From the NCBI GenBank assembly GCA_040902925.1, contig JBBDWJ010000175.1, positions 1-27,839 on the forward strand: a stretch of 27,839 nucleotides of DNA. Reading direction: 5' to 3'. The notes under the pieces were generated by a model. That model did not search any database. It was not told the DNA's origin and saw only the letters and a program-made list of their open reading frames with translations. The stretch's first letter is position 1. Every line of letters starts with the position of its first letter. The stretch is from JBBDWJ01 sp040902925. Its GTDB lineage: Bacteria; Acidobacteriota; Terriglobia; Bryobacterales; UBA6623. Positions 1-8,617 of this stretch are shown here, in pieces. Made by a program: the position numbers and the translations under genes.

Positions 1-63
1 TATCGTCTGGTAGTAGTGGCGCGGGCTGGCTTGTTCTTTGCCGGCAGCGATGGCTAGAGCGGG

Positions 64-1182
64 TTAAATCACGAGCACGAGCGCGCCGAGCAATGCGGCG
101 CGGCTCCAGACGCCGGGATCTTCGATCCGCTTCCAGCACCAAGCCAGCGACAGCGGAACGCACAAACAAATCCCAACGCCAAGCCAGAAAACGCCGCCGC
201 TCACGGCTCGCGTATCCGCGGCGTTGAACAAAAACACGGGGCTCCAGACGAGGAAACAGGCAAGCCCCAAGGCCGCGGAGAGCGCAACCGGAACCCGGCC
301 GCTGTAGCGGCGGAAGAGATAAAAAGCTGCGGGCGCCAGGAAAACCAGCGGCGCGGCGCGCCAGAAGTCGCGGCCGCGGTTGACGAGCGCGCTGCGATAT
401 CGCTCCCACACCGAGACGTCGGCCGGCGGCGGCCATTGGCTCGCGAATTCGGAATGGAACAGCCAGAAATCCAATCCCATGACGGCGGCCATTCCTGCCG
501 ACAACAGGACGAAGTTGCGAAACAAGCGCGAGTCGCGTTCGATCAACACGAACAAGCCAAGCGCGGCCCACATGCCGGCAAAGCTGACGTAGTTGGCGAA
601 GTAGAGCAGAAAGCCGCCAAGGCCGATGCGCACATAGAAAGAAAGCTCGGCCGCGACCTCCGGCTTGCGCAGGTAGTGGCAGAACTCTAGCAGCAGCCAG
701 CAGGCGGCCGCAACGACGATGGCGTAGTAGCGGCTGTGGCGGGCGGCGTTGAGGAAATGAATCGACGTCACCGCGAGCGCAGGCAACATCAGCGGGCGGA
801 TGCCTGGGCCGAACAGCAGCAGGCCGACGCGGTAAAGCAGCCAAAGAGAAACCGCGCCGAAGATCGCGTAAGGCAGCCGGGCACTAAACTCGCTGACCCC
901 CAGCAGTCGAAACGAGGAAGAGGAAACGTAAAACTGCAGCCAGCTTTGCATCGACGGAAGCAGTTCCGAGCTGACGTCGTGGCCGTCATCGCTCTGCACG
1001 AGAAGCTGCTGGCGTTCTTCGTCGAAAGCGTAAGGCAGCCAGGAGCCGGTTTCCACCATCAGCCGCGCCCAGTTTGCGGTAGTAGCCTCGTCGCGCCAAA
1101 GCAGCGCGCCGTCGAGCCGCCAAAACAGCAATATGGCGGAAACGAGGATCAGCAGTAGCGTCAGGGAGCGGCGCGCGAACAT
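64..1182 (-). CDS. GT39/ArnT-like membrane glycosyltransferase, apparently truncated
   Basis: A polytopic membrane protein of 372 residues. It begins with a hydrophobic segment (about residues 6-20) followed by an Asp-Glu pair at D31-E32 in the first extracytoplasmic loop. That arrangement is typical of GT-C enzymes of the GT39/ArnT/PMT type, which move sugars from polyprenyl-phosphate donors on the outer face of the membrane. Many further hydrophobic helices follow. I chose the ATG at 1182 because the upstream in-frame extension is polar and lacks a signal, and a promoter lies 60 nt before this start. The family is usually about 450-550 residues, so this is short. The frame stops at a TAA at 64-66 but stays open beyond it to the window edge, reading protein-like sequence, so a nonsense mutation is likely. 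Acceptor and donor are unknown. Confidence 0.72.
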   Translation of the reverse strand: MFARRSLTLLLILVSAILLFWRLDGALLWRDEATTANWARLMVETGSWLPYAFDEERQQLLVQSDDGHDVSSELLPSMQSWLQFYVSSSSFRLLGVSEFSARLPYAIFGAVSLWLLYRVGLLLFGPGIRPLMLPALAVTSIHFLNAARHSRYYAIVVAAACWLLLEFCHYLRKPEVAAELSFYVRIGLGGFLLYFANYVSFAGMWAALGLFVLIERDSRLFRNFVLLSAGMAAVMGLDFWLFHSEFASQWPPPADVSVWERYRSALVNRGRDFWRAAPLVFLAPAAFYLFRRYSGRVPVALSAALGLACFLVWSPVFLFNAADTRAVSGGVFWLGVGICLCVPLSLAWCWKRIEDPGVWSRAALLGALVLVI

Positions 1183-1592
1183 TGTTCTTGTGGTGCAGGC
1201 TTGCTGCGGAAGACCCGGTTTGGGCGGTTGCCGAAGGAAAGGTTTTTCAGTATAGCGGAAACGCGAGGATACGCAAGTGGCCCCGAGGTGGAGGCCATGC
1301 AATCGAGCGAAGAAGCGCTATGGATCAAACGATCGTGCCGCGATTTCGCCGCGTACGCGGACACAACTCGCACCGTGCTTGCGCGTGTGAGCTTCTTCGA
1401 TCGGCCAACCGCGTGCGGCCCTAGCCCTGGCGCAATGCCACGATGGGGTCCGCCCGGGGGCATGCGGCTAACGATGCGAAAGAGTTCGCGCGAACCGCAA
1501 CTTTCCGGCGGCCGGCGGTTTTATTCCGATGTAGAGCAAATCGAGTCGCTTCCCCAAAGGAAGAAACGGCTGGACCAAGGAGGAATCGGACA
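1183..1592. other. 410-bp non-coding stretch
   Basis: This lies between the divergent GT39-like gene and the small secreted protein. Apart from the minus-strand promoter at 1249-1276 and the ribosome binding site at 1577-1584, I see no gene, repeat or RNA. The overlapping open frames here lack start signals and have no protein-like composition. Confidence 0.5.
1249..1276 (-). promoter_or_regulatory. Sigma70-type promoter for the GT39-like gene
   Basis: Read on the minus strand, TTGCGT (1271-1276) and TATACT (1249-1254) are separated by 16 bp. The predicted transcription start is near 1242, about 60 nt upstream of the ATG at 1182. The hexamer match and spacing are good but untested. Confidence 0.45.
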
Positions 1593-1916
1593 ATGAAATC
1601 GTTAACGCGTGTGTTATTGGTGGCTGTGTCAACGCTAACAATCGGGGCCGGATTGGCCCTTGCGGGCGGCAACGTTAAGGCTCGCCAGATCCATCAGCAG
1701 AGCCGAATTGCAAACGGCGCCCGCAGCGGCGAGTTGACGCGTGTCGAAACGCGTCGCCTGGAGAGGCAGGCAGCCCGTGTTCATCGCTCGATTGTGCGCG
1801 ACCGCGTCGACGGCGGCCGATTCACGCCACGCGAACGCGTCCAAGCGCAGCACAGGCTCAATCATCAAAGTCGGGCGATCTACCGGCAAAAGCATGACGT
1901 GCAGGTTCGGAAGTAG
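1593..1916 (+). CDS. Small secreted Arg/His/Gln-rich protein
   Basis: A 107-residue protein with a clear signal peptide (MKSLTR, then a hydrophobic core to about residue 24, ending near ALAGG). The mature part is strongly basic, rich in Arg, Gln and His, and predicted to be mostly helical and charged. The start is fixed by a full Shine-Dalgarno AAGGAGGA at 1577-1584, eight bases before the ATG. It resembles the many small exported basic proteins of unknown function found in proteobacteria and acidobacteria. No catalytic motif is visible. It is not obviously co-transcribed with the next gene, which begins 104 bp downstream with its own -10-like hexamer. Confidence 0.7.
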   Translation: MKSLTRVLLVAVSTLTIGAGLALAGGNVKARQIHQQSRIANGARSGELTRVETRRLERQAARVHRSIVRDRVDGGRFTPRERVQAQHRLNHQSRAIYRQKHDVQVRK

Positions 1917-2020
1917 GCTGAGATCCAGACGGCGCTGCCCGCTCTCGCCAACAAACGGAGCCGGCTTCTCAGGTTTCAACGCAGCGCTCGACGAAGCCCT
2001 CGCGTGGTATAAAAGACTCC

Positions 2021-2806
2021 ATGCAGCGACGTGATTTCTTGCGCCTTTCCGCGGCGGGGGCGTTGAGTTCGCGAGCGATGATCGCGGCTGAGCCGGAATC
2101 TACGAATCAATACTATGAGCTGCGCTTTGTGCAGCTTCGCAACAGCAAGGCGAACCAGTCCGGGCGGATGAGCGAGTTTCTCGAAAAGCATCACCTGCCC
2201 ATGACGCAGCGCCTAAAGCTCGGTCCGGTGGGCTATTTTCAGATCCATCTGGGACCGGATTCCCCCAAGCTCGTCACTTTGACGACGTACAACTCGATGG
2301 CAGACGTCGAAAGCAAGCGCGCCGCCATGCGCGCCGATAAGGAATGGATGAAGGCTGTCGAGGAGTTTGGCTCGGCTGACCAGGCGCCCTACGACCGCCA
2401 GGAGGTCTGGCTGCTGCGCGCTTTCGACGGCATGCCGAAGCTCGAAGCGCCGCCCATCGGCGAGAAACAAACGCATCTTTTCGACCTGCGCACTTACGAA
2501 GCCGAATCCGAGCGCGACAGCGAAGAGAAGGTTCGGATGTTCGACACCGAGGAGATCAAGATCTTCCGCCGCAGCGGCATTAACCCGGTGTTCTTCGGCA
2601 AGACGCTGTTCGGATCGAAGATGCCGAACCTCACCTATCTGGTCTGGTACGACGATCTCGATGCGCGGGCCGCGGCGTGGTCAAAGTTTCTGAACGATCC
2701 GGACTGGAAGCGCATTCGCGTGCAGCCGGGCTGGAGCGACGCCGAGATCGTCAGCAACGTCTCCAACACGTTTTTGCGCGGATTGCCTTTCTCGCCGATT
2801 CGATGA
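2021..2806 (+). CDS. Tat-exported NIPSNAP family protein
   Basis: A 261-residue protein. The N-terminus reads MQRRDFLRLSAAGAL, a twin-arginine motif (RRDFL) with a short hydrophobic stretch, so Tat export is likely. Two ferredoxin-like repeats of the NIPSNAP type follow, at about residues 30-135 and 148-258. Each starts with a Tyr-Glu-Leu-Arg / Asp-Leu-Arg-Thr-Tyr strand and contains the family's conserved aromatic patches (for example LVWYDDLDAR). NIPSNAP proteins have no firmly known enzymatic role. Tat-exported versions are common in Acidobacteriota and Planctomycetota. There is no Shine-Dalgarno. A TATAAA hexamer at 2008-2013 ends seven bases before the ATG, suggesting a leaderless or near-leaderless mRNA. 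Confidence 0.85.
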   Translation: MQRRDFLRLSAAGALSSRAMIAAEPESTNQYYELRFVQLRNSKANQSGRMSEFLEKHHLPMTQRLKLGPVGYFQIHLGPDSPKLVTLTTYNSMADVESKRAAMRADKEWMKAVEEFGSADQAPYDRQEVWLLRAFDGMPKLEAPPIGEKQTHLFDLRTYEAESERDSEEKVRMFDTEEIKIFRRSGINPVFFGKTLFGSKMPNLTYLVWYDDLDARAAAWSKFLNDPDWKRIRVQPGWSDAEIVSNVSNTFLRGLPFSPIR

Positions 2807-2882
2807 GCGCTCGATACGATTGCGAAGGGGTTAGCTCGCCTCTCTCCTACGCTATTGGCTGCGAGGCTGTGTGAGAAAAGCG

Positions 2883-5171
2883 TTAAGCGCGGGCGCTCGT
2901 CTGCCCGATCAGGGCGTCAATTTCTTCGAAGAGTCTCTGCCGCCGGAGTGGTTTAGTGACGTAGCCATCCATTCCGGCGCTTAGATAACGCTCGCGGTCT
3001 CCCTTAATCGCGTGGGCGGTAACCGCGATGATCGGCGTGTGACCGCCGGCCTCCTGTTCGCGCTGGCGAATCAGCTTGGTTGTCTCGACGCCTCCCATTT
3101 CGGGCATTTGAATGTCCATCAGAATCAAATCGAAACGCTGTTGGTCGAAGGCTTGGAGGGCCTCTCTACCGTTGGCCGCGACGGTCACCGCATAGCCGCG
3201 TAGACTCAGAATCTCCTTCATCAGAAGCTGGTTTTCGACAATGTCCTCAACCAGAAGGGCGTGGACAGAGCTGTGGGGCATGGCGGCCTCGCGGCCGGCA
3301 GTCGAACCCTCGGCTGCTTGTGGCGAGGAAGCCTGATCGCCCGCCCGCCGCAGGGCAGCCTGCATTGCCTCCAGGAATCGCGATGGGGAGACGGGCTTGA
3401 CCAAGTAGTCGGCGCGAAAACGGAACGAACATTTCGCACCGGGTTCCCGGTCGGCGACCAGAATCAGCGGCGCCGTTTGCAGCAGCGTGTCGCCTCCCGG
3501 GTCCGGCGGCGCACCGGCGTATTCATCCCAGATCGTTTCGAGATTGACCACCAGGATCGAGAACTTGCGCTCTAGTTTGGAAGAGAGATCGAGAATCACC
3601 CGAGCCGCAGAGCTACTGTCGGCCATCGCGGCTTCCATCCCCCACGTTCCAACCATCGCCGCGAGCGCCTGGCGCGAAACCGGGTCGCGGTCGAGGATAA
3701 GCACCCGCGTGCCCTGCAACTCCGAAGCGACGATGAGAGGCGGAGCCGGCTGCGCCCGTTCGAAACAAGCCGTAAACGAAAAGGTGCTTCCCTGGCCCGG
3801 TTGGCTGTTGACGCTGATGTCGCCGCCCATCAGCTTCACCAACTGCAAGGAGATGGAGAGGCCCAGCCCCGTACCTCCGTGCCGGCGACTGATCGAGTCG
3901 TCAGCCTGGACAAACGAATCAAAGATCAGGCGTTGCTTCTCAACGGCGATGCCGACTCCGGTGTCGGACACCGCAAATTGAACAACGACCCCACGGCTGG
4001 TTTCCGACCAAAGGCGTGCGCGCACGCGAATGACGCCGTGTTCTGTAAATCGGATCGCGTTGCCGACAAGGTTGATGATCACCTGCTTGAGCCGAACGGA
4101 ATCGCCGACAAGAGTTTCCGGAATGTCGGGATGGACGTTGCAGGTCAGCTTGAGGCCTTTTTGGTGAGCGCGGACCGCTAGCCCCCGTGTCGATTCCGCC
4201 AGCGTCTCCGCGATGCTGAACTCGGCGGGCTGCAACTCCAGCCTGCCAGCTTCGATCTTCGAGAAATCCAGGATGTCGTTGATCAACGCCAGCAACGATT
4301 CCGCCGAACCTTTCACCATCGAGAGATGGCGGCGCTGGCCCGGCTGCAGAGGCGTATCCAAGACCAGCTCGGTCATGCCAATGATGACGTTCATCGGCGT
4401 GCGGATCTCGTGACTCATGTTGGCGAGAAAGCGGCCTTTGAGGCGCCCAGCCTCGAGGGCGGCGTCACGTTGTTGTTTCGAGAACAGAAATCCCAAGGCG
4501 CAAGCAATCATCGTCGCGGCCACCCAAGCCGCGGAAACCACGATTTGGGCGCGAGCCGTCGCCCGCTCGCCGGTCCGCAAAACCTCCTCGAGAACCGCAA
4601 CTTCCGCCATCTCCGCTCGACGCACCTCGGCTTCAAAGCGCCGCTCGGCTTGCTCCGCGACGGCTTTTTTCACGTCCAGGCCGGCCAAGGCTGATTGCAC
4701 ACCGGCCAGGTCGATGGCCGCCCGCCGCAAGTCTTTAGCCGCAGCGGAGACCGATTCGGAAAACTCTCCGCGGCCAGCCGCTTCAGCAAGCCTACGGTAG
4801 TCATTGAGCCCTTGGTCGAGCGCCTGCCAGGCCCGCTCGAAGTCCTTGCGGTCTCCTTCGCGGTCCGCGAACGCTATCGCCGCGTCGACGACGACGCCGG
4901 AACCGGAAGGCTCTCTCGCCGCCGCGAGACCGTACGCCTCCAAGACCAAGCGATAGGCGTGTTTTTCGATGCTGTCGAGGACTGCGAGGGCCCCGTTCTG
5001 GCGGGACCAGCGTTGTTTGAGGCCGTCGCCGACGTGGTGCTGATAATAGATTGCCACCGCGCCAAGCAACGGAACGATGAGCGCGCCGCAGACCATCGTC
5101 CACAGCACCCACGGATTCAGCCGCAGTAGTCTTCCAAGCGCCTCACGCTGTTTGAATCCTACATCGAGCAT
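2883..5171 (-). CDS. Hybrid sensor histidine kinase with two receiver modules
   Basis: A 762-residue membrane kinase. A transmembrane helix lies at about 23-43 and a second at about 209-230. The region between them is helical and probably periplasmic, like four-helix-bundle sensors. The HisKA domain carries phospho-acceptor His254 in NMSHEIRTPM. The ATPase domain has Asn371 (N box), DTGVGI at 403-408 (G1) and HGGTGLGLS at 431-439 (G2). The first receiver (about 488-610) keeps the acidic pair D494/D496 and K592, but has Asn543 where the phospho-accepting Asp should be, so it is probably inactive. The C-terminal receiver (about 636-755) is complete: E642/D643, D686, T718, K740. It lies 189 bp downstream of a REC-HD-GYP gene on the same strand, a likely partner. 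No clear Shine-Dalgarno is seen. Signal unknown. Confidence 0.93.
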   Translation of the reverse strand: MLDVGFKQREALGRLLRLNPWVLWTMVCGALIVPLLGAVAIYYQHHVGDGLKQRWSRQNGALAVLDSIEKHAYRLVLEAYGLAAAREPSGSGVVVDAAIAFADREGDRKDFERAWQALDQGLNDYRRLAEAAGRGEFSESVSAAAKDLRRAAIDLAGVQSALAGLDVKKAVAEQAERRFEAEVRRAEMAEVAVLEEVLRTGERATARAQIVVSAAWVAATMIACALGFLFSKQQRDAALEAGRLKGRFLANMSHEIRTPMNVIIGMTELVLDTPLQPGQRRHLSMVKGSAESLLALINDILDFSKIEAGRLELQPAEFSIAETLAESTRGLAVRAHQKGLKLTCNVHPDIPETLVGDSVRLKQVIINLVGNAIRFTEHGVIRVRARLWSETSRGVVVQFAVSDTGVGIAVEKQRLIFDSFVQADDSISRRHGGTGLGLSISLQLVKLMGGDISVNSQPGQGSTFSFTACFERAQPAPPLIVASELQGTRVLILDRDPVSRQALAAMVGTWGMEAAMADSSSAARVILDLSSKLERKFSILVVNLETIWDEYAGAPPDPGGDTLLQTAPLILVADREPGAKCSFRFRADYLVKPVSPSRFLEAMQAALRRAGDQASSPQAAEGSTAGREAAMPHSSVHALLVEDIVENQLLMKEILSLRGYAVTVAANGREALQAFDQQRFDLILMDIQMPEMGGVETTKLIRQREQEAGGHTPIIAVTAHAIKGDRERYLSAGMDGYVTKPLRRQRLFEEIDALIGQTSARA

Positions 5172-5360
5172 TCGCTTAGTCCGGGGTTTCGCATCGACCG
5201 GCTGCGGGGGCGAGCGTTTTCAATCGGAGACGGCCGGCACTCCTGGGCGTGTTGTCAGCATTCGCGACAGCCCTACACCCCTCACCACTCATCGGCAAAG
5301 CGCGAAGAGACGTGAGGAAAGTCGCGCCGGCCTTACCGCGGTTCTGGCAAGGGAGCCGTG

Positions 5361-6407
5361 TCAAGTATTGGTTTCGGAGTCGGGATAGCGCCCGCGAATG
5401 GCTTCAAACTCCGCAAGCGGAATATCGAGAAATGCTTGAACCACGCGGGGGTCGAATTGTGTATTGGAATGCCGCTGGATTTCCGCAAGCGCTTCGGGGA
5501 ACGAGCGGCCGGCGCGGTACGGACGGTCGGAGGTGATAGCGTCCAGCGCGTCAGCGATCGCAAACACGCGAGCGCCGAGAGGGATCTGCTCTCCGCGAAG
5601 GTTGCGCGGATAGCCTCGGCCATCGTGTTTTTCGTGATGGGAATAGACGATATCGGCTTCCTCGGTCAATTCGGAAAATTCCGACATCAGCTCCCAGCCG
5701 ATGCGGGGATGAAGACGCATCACGGTCCATTCCGCTTCGGTGAGCGCACCTGGCTTCATCAACACATTGTGCGGTATGGCGATCTTACCGATGTCGTGCA
5801 GCAGCGCGCCGAGTTTTAAGGGACTCAGACGCGGCTCGGGGATGTCGAGAGACCGCCCGATCAACTCGGCAAAACAAGCCACCCGCTTGGAGTGTTGCAG
5901 CGTTTCGAAGCGCCGGAAGCCGAGCACTTCAAAGATCTCCCGCACGTCTTCGAAATCCCGCCCGTAGCCCTCGCGGACGCGTAGAAAGCGGTCCAGCGCG
6001 GCCCGCAGCGCTTCCTGCCCATTTCGGGCGTCAGGGCCCAGGTAACGGTTGACGAGGCGAATCACGTCACGCGGATTGGCCGGCTTGAGCAGATAGTCAG
6101 AAGCGCCGCTTTTGAGCGCATCAATCGCAAGCGCCAACTCGTAAAGCCCGGAGACCATGATGACGGGCGTGCGCGGCGAAACCGTCTTCACGGTTCGCAA
6201 CAAATCCATGCCATCCATGCCAGGCATGCTGATGTCGGTGAGCATCAGGTTGGGCGCGCTGCCGGCGCTGGCCATGTACGCTAGGGCAGACAGGCTACCC
6301 TCGAAGCACTTGCAGTCATATCCATGCCGGCTGAGTACGTCATAGAGGTATTGACGCATCATTTCTTCGTCATCGACGACGATGATTGTGCTGTGGTTCC
6401 GAGGCAT
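5361..6407 (-). CDS. Response regulator with HD-GYP domain (c-di-GMP phosphodiesterase)
   Basis: 348 residues counted from the ATG at 6407. That start is preferred over an upstream in-frame start because the receiver fold begins at once (STIIVVDDEE). The receiver spans about 6-125: acidic pair D12/D13, phospho-acceptor D58 in MLTDISMPGMDG, and K108 in LLKPAN. The HD-GYP domain spans about 145-330, with HD at 204-205 in LLHDIGKIAIP, the H257-H258-E259 metal ligands, and HDGRGYP at 261-267. The family hydrolyses cyclic di-GMP when metal ligands are complete, as they appear here. The gene probably turns phosphorylation by the adjacent hybrid kinase into a drop in c-di-GMP. A minus-strand promoter lies 34-61 nt upstream. 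Confidence 0.93.
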   Translation of the reverse strand: MPRNHSTIIVVDDEEMMRQYLYDVLSRHGYDCKCFEGSLSALAYMASAGSAPNLMLTDISMPGMDGMDLLRTVKTVSPRTPVIMVSGLYELALAIDALKSGASDYLLKPANPRDVIRLVNRYLGPDARNGQEALRAALDRFLRVREGYGRDFEDVREIFEVLGFRRFETLQHSKRVACFAELIGRSLDIPEPRLSPLKLGALLHDIGKIAIPHNVLMKPGALTEAEWTVMRLHPRIGWELMSEFSELTEEADIVYSHHEKHDGRGYPRNLRGEQIPLGARVFAIADALDAITSDRPYRAGRSFPEALAEIQRHSNTQFDPRVVQAFLDIPLAEFEAIRGRYPDSETNT

Positions 6408-6440
6408 GGCTCTTGTCTCATATCGACTGGACGTCGGGGG

Positions 6441-6468
6441 AGTATACGCAAGGGGGTACGATGCGTAA
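6441..6468 (-). promoter_or_regulatory. Sigma70-type promoter for the REC-HD-GYP gene
   Basis: On the minus strand, TTACGC (6463-6468) and TATACT (6441-6446) are spaced by 16 bp. The predicted start is near 6434, about 27 nt before the ATG. The spacing and the TATACT hexamer are the same as at the GT39-like gene (1249-1276). Confidence 0.45.
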
Positions 6469-6630
6469 GCGCGAGGCGCGCACATAGCTTCGTGTTCGGA
6501 GGGCCGGCGCAATGGATCGTTTGAGCCGGACGGGTATTGATCTGACCGCTTTGCGGAAAGCGACGGCCCTTGTCAAACTGGCACGGGGTGTTGGCTGGCA
6601 CGGCTACGGCCGGTACCGATCGACCGAAGC

Positions 6631-6659
6631 CGGGCAGGGCGCCGTTGCAGCCCTGCCCG
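6631..6659 (-). terminator. Strong hairpin at the 3' end of the sigma/anti-sigma operon
   Basis: A perfect 10-bp stem, CGGGCAGGGC (6631-6640) with GCCCTGCCCG (6650-6659), and a 9-base loop. It lies 44 bp past the stop of the secreted-protein gene that ends the operon. There is no T-run after it on the minus strand, so it is either an atypical terminator or a 3'-end stabilising hairpin. It sits in a 295-bp gene-free stretch (6408-6702) otherwise holding only the REC-HD-GYP promoter. Confidence 0.5.
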
Positions 6660-6702
6660 CGGGTTCGAAAAGCGTTCCGAGGAATGAGGATCGCGCCGCG
6701 AC

Positions 6703-7731
6703 CTATTGGCCGCCCTGACCTCGGCCGGGAGCTTCGATCCGTTGCTTGATAAACGTTGGGCGCGGGCCCTCTTGAATCGTGTAGTCCGCCGGCACTTCGA
6801 ACAGCATCGGCAACGGCTCAATGAGCTGGATGTTCGTCAAGCGGTAAGTCGTTTCGCCCATGCGAGGATCACTGTGCTTGGAAAGCACAAGCGTCTGCAA
6901 TTGCGGCGACAACCAGCTCTCGGAGACGATCTCGATGGGCAGTTCATTGCCGATCTGGCCGGCCGGAATCGTCGTGGTGGTACGGGTGCCTTGGGCCTCG
7001 ACGCCCTCGATCATGCGCGTGCCCAACGACTCGGTCTGCATGTTGTCTCCGATAAATTGAAAATTCGGTTGCCCAGCCGAGTGAACGACGGTAACATCAT
7101 GCAGTTCGCCTTCCCCGGCTTGCCTCGTCTCGCGCTGTATATGTTTATAAAACGTAGCACCGCCGACGGCAACGCCGGCGGTGGCCTCGCCGGGTCCGGC
7201 TGAGCCCTGTGTTACTTCTTCCTCCGCAGCGCCGTCCTCGATCTTGTCCACCATGGTCCTAAAATGCATTTCTGTTTTTTGAGCCGTGCGGTCGGTTGGA
7301 TCAACAACGTAGCGCGTTCCGGCGGCCGGGTCGTTGATGAAAACGACTTCGCGCGGCTCGCCGGCCGAAGACCACGGCCCGAGAGCGCTGATCTGTTCTT
7401 CGCGGCGAGTGCGTCCTTGACCATCACGGTAGATTTTCGAAGTCGTTGTACGGCCGATCTTGTTGCCATCGGCGAGCGTCTGTTTCGTTTCCGAGACCGC
7501 CTCCGCCGAGTACGGGGAATCTTTGACGGTCTCCCCGCCGAAAGCGGGCCCGGCAGCGATGAATTCAAAAGTGCCGGCGCTTTGCCAAGCCGGCGTTCCA
7601 GGACCAGCCGCAGTTCGCACACCCGCCTGCGCGTCTGGAATTCGCACGGCCTGTTGGGCGTCGGCCACTAGCGGCGCGGCGAGCGCGGCGAACGAAACAG
7701 CCGCAATCGGAAAGAGTTGTCGCAGTTTCAT
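6703..7731 (-). CDS. Secreted protein of unknown function, third gene of the ECF sigma operon
   Basis: 342 residues with a Sec signal peptide (MKLRQLFPIA, hydrophobic to about residue 22, cleavage near ADA-QQ). The mature part contains YSAEAVSETKQTLADGNKI (about 74-92) followed by a TSKIYRDGQGRTRREE strand region. These sequences recall exported proteins common in Acidobacteriota. No catalytic motif or membrane anchor is seen. The fold is probably beta-rich, like outer-membrane-lipoprotein carrier or anti-sigma sensor domains, but that is a guess. The start is fixed by AAGGAG six bases upstream of the ATG (plus coordinates 7738-7743). The gap to the anti-sigma gene is 22 bp, so it is co-transcribed and is a candidate effector or signal-sensing partner. 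Confidence 0.75.
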   Translation of the reverse strand: MKLRQLFPIAAVSFAALAAPLVADAQQAVRIPDAQAGVRTAAGPGTPAWQSAGTFEFIAAGPAFGGETVKDSPYSAEAVSETKQTLADGNKIGRTTTSKIYRDGQGRTRREEQISALGPWSSAGEPREVVFINDPAAGTRYVVDPTDRTAQKTEMHFRTMVDKIEDGAAEEEVTQGSAGPGEATAGVAVGGATFYKHIQRETRQAGEGELHDVTVVHSAGQPNFQFIGDNMQTESLGTRMIEGVEAQGTRTTTTIPAGQIGNELPIEIVSESWLSPQLQTLVLSKHSDPRMGETTYRLTNIQLIEPLPMLFEVPADYTIQEGPRPTFIKQRIEAPGRGQGGQ

Positions 7732-7753
7732 GGCAATCTCCTTGGAGGATTAC

Positions 7754-8611
7754 TCAATAGGGTTGAAGTGATTCTGAATTTGTGCGATCCGAAGCAGATA
7801 CAGCCATCGTTGGCCGGACGAAACGCACCGCGTACGCCAGGCCGTCTTGGCCCAACAGGACATCCGCCTCAACGGAACGGCTCGCAGCCGAACCTGGAAG
7901 CCCGAAATAAGCCAGCGCCGTCGCAGGCAGCCGGACGCGCACCAGCCGCGATTCCGGAGCCGGCGACACCAAGCCGGCGTAGGTTAGAGGCACGAATTCG
8001 GTGACGATCTCCCGTTCGAGCGCGCCGGCAGTTGGCGGCGCAGCTTCGCTCGCTAGCCGCACGGGCTGCTGGGTTCTCGGAGGCACCGCGACGACTTCGG
8101 GGCCATTCGCGGCTGGGGGCCGTTGTTCCCGCGATTCGACCCGTAATTCCGCTGCAACCGAAGGATGGGCGGCAGGCTGATCGACCCGCGGGGCGGGTTC
8201 GCGCACGAGCTCGGCCGGTTTCGGAGCGACGAGCGTGATCGAATTCCGCGCGGAATCGGCGGGTTCCCGTTGCGGCCGCGCGAGCCATAACGCAAGCATG
8301 AGAATCGCAGCCGCGGCCCCCACCCACCAGCGCCAATGAGAGTCACGAATAGGCCCAACGGGCGGCCTTGCCGGATGCGCGCCGCGGAACTCCGCAAACA
8401 ACGCCGCCGCTAGCGGCGCTGGCGCTTGCAGCCTTTCGTCCTGTTGCTTGAGGACGCCAAAACTCGCCACAAGCTCTTTCTCGGCGGCGAGCCATGCCGC
8501 ACAAGCTGCACACTCGGCGGCGTGAGCATACGCGGAGTCACCGGCTGTTTCCCCTCGAGACCCTGCCGGTGGCTTTTCGATGATGCGTTGCCGAAAATCG
8601 TGACAATCCAT
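7754..8611 (-). CDS. Membrane anti-sigma factor with N-terminal zinc finger
   Basis: 285 residues. The N-terminus has a zinc-finger pattern of the ZAS/RsgI type: C3 near the start, then H30, C34 and C37 in HAAECAACAAW. A single transmembrane helix follows at about 92-111 (WRWWVGAAAAILMLALWLARP). The rest is a Pro/Ala-rich extracytoplasmic linker and a small C-terminal domain (about 220-280). It would bind the sigma factor encoded immediately upstream and hold it at the membrane until a signal arrives. The gap to the sigma stop is only six bases. Its ribosome binding site AAGGGAGA (plus 8621-8628) overlaps the end of the sigma gene, pointing to coupled translation and fixed stoichiometry. Confidence 0.87.
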   Translation of the reverse strand: MDCHDFRQRIIEKPPAGSRGETAGDSAYAHAAECAACAAWLAAEKELVASFGVLKQQDERLQAPAPLAAALFAEFRGAHPARPPVGPIRDSHWRWWVGAAAAILMLALWLARPQREPADSARNSITLVAPKPAELVREPAPRVDQPAAHPSVAAELRVESREQRPPAANGPEVVAVPPRTQQPVRLASEAAPPTAGALEREIVTEFVPLTYAGLVSPAPESRLVRVRLPATALAYFGLPGSAASRSVEADVLLGQDGLAYAVRFVRPTMAVSASDRTNSESLQPY

Positions 8612-8617
8612 GGCGGC

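Noticed and set aside
5176..5364. A 62-codon minus-strand frame overlapping the HD-GYP stop by four bases
   Set aside because: It needs a TTG start, has no Shine-Dalgarno, and its composition is not protein-like. It probably just spans the gap to the kinase gene.
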